Positions 1 to 5,797 of a stretch of DNA of 24,882 bases are shown one piece after another. The notes beneath the pieces were generated by a model that saw nothing but the letters and a program-made list of their open reading frames with translations, had not been told where the DNA came from and searched no databases. The stretch comes from CAZFQG01 sp964520785. Lineage in GTDB: Bacteria > Planctomycetota > Planctomycetia > Pirellulales > Thermoguttaceae. The stretch lies in contig CAZFQG010000086.1 of assembly GCA_964520785.1 (NCBI GenBank), positions 1-24,882 on the forward strand, given 5' to 3'. The position numbers and the translations under genes are program-made. Each line of letters starts with the position of its first letter. Position 1 is the stretch's first letter.

Positions 1-12
1 GTCTCTCTCCTA

Positions 13-55
13 ATTCCTAATCCGTAGGTCGCAGGTTCGATTCCTGCCAGGCGTA
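13..55 (+). tRNA. 3' part of a tRNA gene, probably tRNA-Arg(CCT); candidate integration (att) scar
   Basis: Positions 31-47 form a perfect T arm: stem GCAGG/CCTGC around the loop TTCGATT. AGGTC (26-30) fits a class I variable loop. CAGGCGT (48-54) fits the 3' acceptor strand and A55 the discriminator base; no CCA is encoded. Read backwards, 21-25 would be the 3' anticodon stem and TTCCTAA (14-20) the loop, giving anticodon CCT (Arg). The 5' anticodon stem should be ACGGA at 9-13 but reads CCTAA, so the tRNA similarity stops at about 13. Only about 43 nt are tRNA-like. That matches the 3' copy left when a tyrosine-recombinase element integrates into a tRNA gene. The complete gene would lie left of the window. 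Anticodon assignment is inferred from spacing. Confidence 0.6.
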
Positions 56-57
56 GT

Positions 58-343
58 TTAACTCTTTGTCTTGTAAGCACTTACAAAGACTCGCTCGTAT
101 CTCTGTTCGGTACCCCTTCTTGCAGCACTTTCGGTACACAATTCGGCACGGAAGACGATGCTTTGGGGCAGTTTTCTCGGTTGACCGGACCGGTTCTTGA
201 AGATGACGAATCGGGGAGGAGGGACTGGGCGACGATCGTCTTCAAATGATCGTATGGTGTCCACGGCTCGCCTAAAACCGGCTCCGGCTTCCATCCAGAG
301 GACCCCGAAACCGTTAAGGGAATCGGTCCCATGGGAATTCAGG
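58..343. other. Gene-free stretch between tRNA remnant and DUF1559 gene
   Basis: About 286 bp with no convincing coding sequence. The short open frames here have no recognisable protein features or ribosome binding sites. A perfect 7-bp inverted repeat with a 2-nt centre (TTGTAAG CA CTTACAA, 71-86) lies 16 bp after the tRNA remnant. It lacks a T tract, so it is not a clear terminator, and it could be a recombinase or regulator site. Nothing else was seen. Confidence 0.4.
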
Positions 344-1294
344 TTACGGATTCGTATCTCCCTTCAAGGATCCCATGGCATGCCAGACGCGCAAATCGAT
401 TGTTTCCTCGATGAACCGGACGCTCCCGTCGCACATTGCCACGTTGACACCACCGGGGTGCTTGCTTCGCGCCGTATGCAAGACCATGTTCAGTTGCGTG
501 AGTATTCCGCCGGTGCCGGAACCCTTGTAGAGGCAAGGGGCCGGCGTATTCGTCTGATGGCTGTCCGCCGGATCGCACCACCGGACCAGGTCCGGCTGTA
601 GGCTATTGGGAGAGTAATCGGTCATGAAGACCGGCCCCTCGTCATACGCGATCGCCCCGCGGATCGTACACTGCCCTCCGCAAATCAGTTCACTTAAGAG
701 CAGCGTGTGGCTGGTACCGTTGATAATATCGCGGATTTTCGCCCCGTAGTTGTATCCGAAAACACCCTCGACCCTCGGTTCGGCCTCCATGCGGCCGCGG
801 CCGAAATTGCCGGCGTAGGAGGTTCTGCCGTAGGGAGGGCTTCCTGGAGCGCAGTTGTCCGTCGGGTTGAACGGATTGCCGACCGTCATTTCCGAAGGGC
901 AATGCAGAATATCGACGTTCGCGGAGAGAATTTTCTGCTGCTGTTCCGGCATGGTAATGAACGCCACGCCGGGGTTCCAGTTCCAGTCGATGCCTTTGAG
1001 GGTGGAATCCATTTCCAGAAACTCGAAACATCGCAGGACCCAGGGCCACTCGGGGTCCCATGTGCTGCTGCGGCCCTTGCCGCTGTGCATGTACCCGTAG
1101 CCGACCGGGAAGTGGCCGTGCGTGGACTCGTACATGTGGCACGCCAGGGCGAGCTGTTTCATGTTGTTCGAGCACTGTATTCGTCGCGCCGCCTCGCGCG
1201 CCGCCTGCACCGCCGGCAGCAACAGAGCAATCAGAATGCCGATAATGGCGATGACCACCAATAATTCGACCAACGTAAAACCGCGGCGTTTCAT
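344..1294 (-). CDS. DUF1559 pseudopilin-like protein (316 aa)
   Basis: The N-terminus MKRRGFTLVELLVVIAII is a type IV pilin prepilin-peptidase motif: cleavage is expected between G5 and F6, with the conserved Glu at mature position 5 (E10). It is followed by a hydrophobic helix to about residue 28 and the planctomycete signature AVQAAREAARR. The rest is the DUF1559 domain, ending in the typical HPGGVNVAMCDGSVRFI block near the C-terminus. Proteins of this family are abundant in planctomycetes. They are thought to be pseudopilin-like surface or secretion components, but the function is unproven. The ATG at 1294 overlaps the stop of the ceramidase-like gene as ATGA (1291-1294), so translation is probably coupled and this is the last gene of the operon. 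Length is normal for the family. Confidence 0.93.
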   Translation of the reverse strand: MKRRGFTLVELLVVIAIIGILIALLLPAVQAAREAARRIQCSNNMKQLALACHMYESTHGHFPVGYGYMHSGKGRSSTWDPEWPWVLRCFEFLEMDSTLKGIDWNWNPGVAFITMPEQQQKILSANVDILHCPSEMTVGNPFNPTDNCAPGSPPYGRTSYAGNFGRGRMEAEPRVEGVFGYNYGAKIRDIINGTSHTLLLSELICGGQCTIRGAIAYDEGPVFMTDYSPNSLQPDLVRWCDPADSHQTNTPAPCLYKGSGTGGILTQLNMVLHTARSKHPGGVNVAMCDGSVRFIEETIDLRVWHAMGSLKGDTNP

Positions 1295-3696
1295 GGCACG
1301 AGGCCCTCCAATACGTGGTGCAGCCCCCTTTCACTCGGCTTAACGGCGGGACGACCCCGCCCGAACAACATCATCATACCAAAGAGTCCGCAGGGAGTCA
1401 CGACCCCGACGGACGGTTCCGGCACGGCGGATACCCTGGCTCCCCAGTTTGCGCGGATTTGATCCAAATCCAAGCTGTCGACCATGCCGTCTCCGGATGG
1501 ATCGCCGTGGGCGCGGTCTCCCGCAGGGACCCGGCGGCCCCAATTTGCTCGAATGATATCCAGATCGGCACTTCCGACAAGCCCGTCTCCGTCGAGATCG
1601 CCGTCGAGGAAGGTCCAGTAATACTTCCCTTGGCGAAGCTGCTCGATCGCCCCTTCGCCGAGCGCCGCGTCAAACAGCCAGACGTCATCGATCAGACCGT
1701 GAAAATACCTCTCGAAGCCGGGAACCGCTTCCGCTCCGATCTTGAAGGTCTTGTTCGATTCGGTATTGAGTCCCTCGCCGTTTTGATATCCGGTCTGGGG
1801 TTCCGCGCCGTCGACGAACAACCGGTAGCGGCCGGTTCCCTTGTCCCACGTCGCGGCGACGAAGTGCCACTCGTTGGGGGTCAATGCAGTACCTGAAATG
1901 AAGCCCCCTTCCGCCGTTTCGCCGTCCGCCACGGCGATACCCGGCTTGCCGTCCATGAGGAAAAGTAGATAATGATCGTTTTCTACCGTATTGGCCCACT
2001 TACCGCAGATAACCCGGACTCCGCCGAGCCCGGTCTCGCTGGGGCGGATCCAGGCCGCGAGGGTCAGACCGTCCCAGTCGCCGTTGTATTCCGGATCGTT
2101 CCCCCCTTCCAAGTAGCCGTTGCCGCCGAATGCGCCGCTGGCGAGGCTCGCCTCATGGAATGTCCGTTCCGTCTCGACGGTGACGCCGTGATTCGACACC
2201 AAATCCTTCCCGTGTCCGGAAGCGTCACTCAGAAAAGCCCCCGGCTCCATTTGCCACCAACCGATCGGGGCGGTGTAGGGGCCGCCGGGAATAGGCAATT
2301 CCCTCCCCAACTCAATCGCCATCTCGCGGACCTTGCCCACCACGACCGACTCCACCTCCGGAGCGAACCAGCCGATATCGGGGCCGAAGAGACCTCGGTT
2401 TTCGTATCCACCTTGATTGATGATGTTCACCGTCGGCAGGTACCCCGACACGTCGTTGCAGTACCCGGCCGTCCAGAGGGCGTCCGCTCCTAGAATGTCC
2501 TTCAGAAGCGACACATACTCCGAAACGGTCTCCTCCGGGAGGCCGACCAGCANNNNNNNNNNGCCGAGCGACCATGCCGCGATCGGCGCGGAGTAGGTCG
2601 TCGGCAGCGTCTCCCCCCGATCGAGCGCCGCGAGCATCAAGCCCGCCACGTGCCGGTCCCACCCGGCCCCGGACGCGGCGATCTGTTCGATTTCCGTACG
2701 GGTCATGCCGGTCTTCAGCGGCAGATCGACCATCTGGAACCGCGTATCGATCCCCCCTGTGATCGTCTCCATCGACCCTCCCAAGACACGAACGACCTCC
2801 GTGCCGAGGCTCTGGCCGTGCCGCACGACCCATTCCTCTTCATCCGCCGTAGCTCTGGGTTCCGGATTCGCATCCGCGCCGCAACCGGTGACGAACATCG
2901 TCTGGGCGTCCGGAAAGGCCTCCAAAATCGTCCGCCGCGCATAGGCCGCGTAGTCGCCGGAAATCTTATAGTTGTTCCCTCCAAGCGTAACGTTGTGGCA
3001 GGCCGCTCCGAAGAGAACCGCGCGGACGCTTCCATCCGGCGAGGCGACTTGCAGGACCGGAACGTCCCGATCCGTGTGATTCGAGGGGTTCGGGCCCATT
3101 CCCGCCCAAGTCCCGGAGCCGCCGAGAATCCGCCGGTTCTCGAAGAAATCGGCCCGGCCGACCGAGTACGTCAGTCGAGAAGGCTGAAGATCGGCCAGTG
3201 CGTCGACGGCGAGCGTCGCGAGCGTCTGTTTGAGCGTTTGCGTGTAGTGTGCCAGTTTCGTCTGCTCCACTTCCGGAATGGCATACATGCTTCCGTCATC
3301 CAGGTCGACCGCCGGCCCGGAGTGCGTGTGCGAGAGATTAACGAGAATCCGTTCGCGAGGAAGGCCGGTTTGCGCAGCGATACGGGCGCAAACGTCGTCC
3401 ACGTTGGCCTTGCGCAGCACGCACAGATCAATGGTCAGAAGAACGGCCCGGTTGCCGGCGGTATCCTCGAAGGCGGCCGCCTGCGCCACCAGATCGTCCA
3501 AGACTCCAACCGAAGGGTGGTTCCGGTTGTCGTAACCGGCCAACCACAGCGGCTCCGTCGGGGTAATGACCGCTTGGGCCAGGCCCACCTTCCATTCATC
3601 CGCCGTCAAGGGCGGAACGGCGAGAAGCCACGTTGCGACAACGCATACGAAGGCAAGGACCCAGGATGCCGTCGCGAACGGTTTAGGACGATTCAT
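1291..3696 (-). CDS. Secreted neutral-ceramidase-like protein with LamG, dockerin-like repeats and PEP-CTERM tail (801 codons, contains 10-N gap)
   Basis: Residues 1-32 are a signal peptide. Residues about 34-460 resemble the neutral/alkaline non-lysosomal ceramidase N-terminal domain, with NLSHTHSGP (H123 and H125, metal-binding type), ACHNVT (H234), SGDYAAYA and TGCGADANP. The family hydrolyses N-acyl-sphingosines, but many planctomycete members are uncharacterised, so the substrate is inferred. A LamG/concanavalin-like jellyroll follows (about 470-690). Two calcium-loop repeats come next (DLDGDGLVGSADLD and DPSGDGMVDSLDLD, each ending in IRANWG), then VPEPS and a hydrophobic stretch. After the PEP-CTERM helix, about 20 extra residues run into the ATGA overlap with the next gene. 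Ns at 2553-2562 replace residues 379-382, within WSLG-gap-LVGLPEE, and the frame is kept. The ATG at 3696 has a GAGAGGA site 10 nt upstream. Confidence 0.85.
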   Translation of the reverse strand: MNRPKPFATASWVLAFVCVVATWLLAVPPLTADEWKVGLAQAVITPTEPLWLAGYDNRNHPSVGVLDDLVAQAAAFEDTAGNRAVLLTIDLCVLRKANVDDVCARIAAQTGLPRERILVNLSHTHSGPAVDLDDGSMYAIPEVEQTKLAHYTQTLKQTLATLAVDALADLQPSRLTYSVGRADFFENRRILGGSGTWAGMGPNPSNHTDRDVPVLQVASPDGSVRAVLFGAACHNVTLGGNNYKISGDYAAYARRTILEAFPDAQTMFVTGCGADANPEPRATADEEEWVVRHGQSLGTEVVRVLGGSMETITGGIDTRFQMVDLPLKTGMTRTEIEQIAASGAGWDRHVAGLMLAALDRGETLPTTYSAPIAAWSLGXXXXLVGLPEETVSEYVSLLKDILGADALWTAGYCNDVSGYLPTVNIINQGGYENRGLFGPDIGWFAPEVESVVVGKVREMAIELGRELPIPGGPYTAPIGWWQMEPGAFLSDASGHGKDLVSNHGVTVETERTFHEASLASGAFGGNGYLEGGNDPEYNGDWDGLTLAAWIRPSETGLGGVRVICGKWANTVENDHYLLFLMDGKPGIAVADGETAEGGFISGTALTPNEWHFVAATWDKGTGRYRLFVDGAEPQTGYQNGEGLNTESNKTFKIGAEAVPGFERYFHGLIDDVWLFDAALGEGAIEQLRQGKYYWTFLDGDLDGDGLVGSADLDIIRANWGRRVPAGDRAHGDPSGDGMVDSLDLDQIRANWGARVSAVPEPSVGVVTPCGLFGMMMLFGRGRPAVKPSERGLHHVLEGLVP
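2553..2562. other. Assembly gap of 10 Ns inside the ceramidase-like gene
   Basis: Ten unknown bases fall between codons for WSLG and LVGLPEE. The reading frame is open on both sides in the same phase. The ceramidase-like family normally has only a few residues between these blocks, so the gap size is plausible, though its true length is unknown. Confidence 0.98.
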
Positions 3697-3717
3697 GGGT
3701 ACGAAATCCTCTCGTTC

Positions 3718-3754
3718 CGGAGGTGGTCCGCGAAAGCCTTACGGACCACCTCCG
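3718..3754 (-). terminator. Strong intergenic hairpin (13-bp stem, 11-nt loop) between two operon genes
   Basis: The sequence at 3718-3730 (CGGAGGTGGTCCG) is exactly complementary to 3742-3754, with an 11-nt loop. It lies 49 bp after the stop of the LamG gene and 21 bp before the start of the ceramidase-like gene. No U tract follows in the minus-strand transcript, so a simple intrinsic terminator is unlikely. An RNA-processing, partial-termination or stability element that sets the ratio of the two products is a reasonable inference. Confidence 0.6.
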
Positions 3755-3803
3755 AATTCCGGTGGCGGCGATTTGTTTATGGATCGGCCGGAAGGCTTTG
3801 TCT

Positions 3804-5444
3804 TCACCTCTTCCGACCGAGGAGTATTCCAATTACTCCAAGCAATGCCAACACGACTGCGCATGGCTCCGGCACGGCCGCCGCGGCGCCCAATCCCCAG
3901 TTCGCGCGGACGATGTCCAAGTCGGCGCTTCCGACCATACCGTCGCCCGAGGGATCACCACAGGAAAGGCAACCGGCTTGGACCGACTGACCCCAGTTGG
4001 CGCGGACGATGTCCAGGTCGGCGCTACCGACGAAGCCATCGCCGTTGAGGTCGCCGGCCAGCTCCTCCGATTGCGGTTCGAACGCCTCGATCTTCAGTTC
4101 ATCCAGAAAGCCTTTGAAAAAGAGGTTCATCGTCTCGCCGCGGGCACCGAGGAAGAGGCTGTCGTTGAGGAACCGCTTCGCCGCACCACCGGGCAGCGCG
4201 TGCTGACTCCACGCCGTTTCATCCGGAACCGCTTCGCCGTTAATGGTCATGGTAACGACATCGGCCGGATCGGACGCCAAAAGGTTGAATTCAACCACGT
4301 AATCATCCCACTCCATGTCGTTTGCCGAGGGCAAGACGTCGATATTGTAATTCGTATCGAACCTGACCCCGGCGGAACCTTTTCCCGGCTCGATGAAATT
4401 CGCCCCGACGGCGATATTGCCGAAACCGTTGACGTTGTAGTCAACCGACTGCTCGAACAGCATCGCCGCCGCGTTACTGGCCGATTTCATCGCGAAGGAA
4501 AACCTCAGATGCTGGTAGGGAGTCAGGTCCAGGGGCGCGGCCGTCTGAAGGCACTGACTCGCCCCGTCGAACGACGCGCTTCCCGAGCTGGTTCCGCCGG
4601 CACCGTCACGGTCGTCGGCGACGGAGACGGCGGTCCCGATCAGGTCGTGACCGTTTCCCGAGGAATCGGCGAGAAAGTTCGCCCCTTCGTCGAACTTCCA
4701 CTCGGCGACCACGGTGCCGCCGATGACGTCCTCGATCTTGAATTCGTCCAGCCCGCCGTTGAGGAAGAAATTGGAGTTCGCCCGGGAACCGATGTAAAGC
4801 GTGTCGTTCCCGAAACCTCGCGTATAAGGCGTATTCGTCGCGTGTAAACCGAGATATCCCTCCGCGTCGTCCAAAATCACCCCGTTCTGGTAGAGTTTGA
4901 CGACATTCTCCGGCCGAGCCGCCGTCAGATCGAATTCGGCCACATAGGAGACCCACTCGTTCTGGACGTGCGGGAAGAGTTCGGTATGCGTTCCTTGGGC
5001 GAGGCGCAGGCCGATGTGGCCCGCCGATTCCGCCTCGACCCTGTTCTCGCCGGTGACGAACAGAAACGATGCTTCGTCCTGAACGTTGTAGTTGGTGGAG
5101 TGCTCCATCAATATGGTAACCGCGTCGGCGGTCCCCTCGTGTTTCATCCACCAACTGATCCGTACGGCGTCATAGGGGGAGAGATCGAGCGTGCTCAGTG
5201 TCATCATCCAGGCATCCGTCCCATTGAAGTACGCGCTGCCGTTACTATCGCCGGCTGCCCCGTCATAATCGTCCGCGGCGGCGGTCACCCCATAATTCAA
5301 GAGCGTGTTTCCGTTTCCGGAACTGTCCCCCGTCAGGTCGCCCGCGTCGAATTTCCACTCCGCGATGAGCTGGCCATGAGCCGGGGGCGAAGCCGTCGAC
5401 ACCACCGCGAAACACACTACCGTGAGAACCAAGAACCGATTCAT
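3804..5444 (-). CDS. Secreted double-LamG protein with dockerin-like repeats and PEP-CTERM sorting tail (546 aa)
   Basis: The start is ATG at 5444. It is preceded by GAGGAGG with 8-nt spacing and followed by a clear signal peptide (MNRFLVLTVVCFAVVSTASPP, cut near AHG-Q). A longer open frame to 5555 has neither and would include the -35 box. Residues about 27-235 and 245-450 are two LamG-like jellyroll domains, each opening with AEWKFD and a DSSGNG motif. Residues 461-520 hold two dockerin-like calcium loops (DLNGDGFVGSADLD and DPSGDGMVGSADLD). VPEP begins at 524, followed by a hydrophobic helix and the GRKR end, a textbook PEP-CTERM tail. The protein is probably exported by Sec and processed by an exosortase. 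It is the first gene of the operon, directly after a consensus promoter. The binding target is unknown. Confidence 0.88.
   Translation of the reverse strand: MNRFLVLTVVCFAVVSTASPPAHGQLIAEWKFDAGDLTGDSSGNGNTLLNYGVTAAADDYDGAAGDSNGSAYFNGTDAWMMTLSTLDLSPYDAVRISWWMKHEGTADAVTILMEHSTNYNVQDEASFLFVTGENRVEAESAGHIGLRLAQGTHTELFPHVQNEWVSYVAEFDLTAARPENVVKLYQNGVILDDAEGYLGLHATNTPYTRGFGNDTLYIGSRANSNFFLNGGLDEFKIEDVIGGTVVAEWKFDEGANFLADSSGNGHDLIGTAVSVADDRDGAGGTSSGSASFDGASQCLQTAAPLDLTPYQHLRFSFAMKSASNAAAMLFEQSVDYNVNGFGNIAVGANFIEPGKGSAGVRFDTNYNIDVLPSANDMEWDDYVVEFNLLASDPADVVTMTINGEAVPDETAWSQHALPGGAAKRFLNDSLFLGARGETMNLFFKGFLDELKIEAFEPQSEELAGDLNGDGFVGSADLDIVRANWGQSVQAGCLSCGDPSGDGMVGSADLDIVRANWGLGAAAAVPEPCAVVLALLGVIGILLGRKR
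3896..4031 (-). repeat. Internal 40-bp direct repeat encoding the two dockerin-like motifs
   Basis: Positions 3896-3935 and 3992-4031 match at 37 of 40 bases and encode the SADLDIVRANWG part of the two loops. The near identity at DNA level suggests recent duplication or gene conversion inside the gene. The equivalent motifs in the ceramidase-like gene (near 1540-1580) and the GH99-like gene (near 18950 and 19050) are recognisably related but more diverged. Confidence 0.85.
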
Positions 5445-5478
5445 CCGTAGGACCTCCTCATAGAACCACCGGTTTGTC

Positions 5479-5499
5479 CCCTCGCCCACACGGCGAGGG
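5479..5499 (-). promoter_or_regulatory. 5' UTR hairpin upstream of the LamG operon
   Basis: An 8-bp perfect stem (CCCTCGCC 5479-5486 with GGCGAGGG 5492-5499) closes a 5-nt loop. It sits in the predicted leader, about 21 nt after the expected transcription start and about 24 nt before the GAGGAGG ribosome site. No U run follows. A role in transcript stability or attenuation is possible but not shown. Confidence 0.5.
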
Positions 5500-5520
5500 A
5501 AATCCTGTTCGAAATCCGTA

Positions 5521-5555
5521 CCCGCTATTATAAGGCGAGCGGGTAGGCATGTCAA
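5521..5555 (-). promoter_or_regulatory. Perfect sigma-70-type promoter of the LamG/ceramidase/DUF1559 operon, with inverted repeat around -10
   Basis: On the minus strand, TTGACA (5555-5550) and TATAAT (5532-5527) are both full consensus and are separated by exactly 17 bp (5533-5549). The expected start is near 5520, giving a leader of about 76 nt to the ATG at 5444. CCCGCT (5521-5526) and AGCGGG (5538-5543) form a 6-bp inverted repeat that brackets the -10 box and could be a repressor operator. Confidence 0.85.
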
Positions 5556-5797
5556 CCACGGATTAACGGATTATTCGACTCGCCGTGTCCGATGCGATAG
5601 CTCGGGGGGGGTAGATTTAAGTCGTCGTGGGGAAAGATGTTGCGCGCCGGCGGGTGGGCCGCAAAAGAATTTCGTCCCGGGAGTGGATTTCTGGCCGTAC
5701 CCCCGGATTGGGACGTGCCGTTGGGAGGGTTCTCGGCGAGTTACCCTATTGTTTGCCGCCCGAGCCCGCGAAGTAGGCCGCGGCGGCCGGCTCTTGG
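5556..5797. other. Gene-free stretch between the beta-helix operon and the LamG operon promoter
   Basis: About 240 bp with no supported gene. It should contain the 3' end of the sialidase/beta-helix transcript. GC-rich inverted segments occur just after the 5798 stop (around 5755-5795), but no hairpin with a T tract was found. Confidence 0.35.

Noticed and set aside
1..55. Group I intron in tRNA-Arg(CCT)
   Set aside because: Introns of this kind split the anticodon loop and end in G. Here the loop is intact and the break is in the stem, with no G before it.
2650..3990. 446-codon plus-strand open frame
   Set aside because: It is antisense to the ceramidase-like gene and has no domain features.
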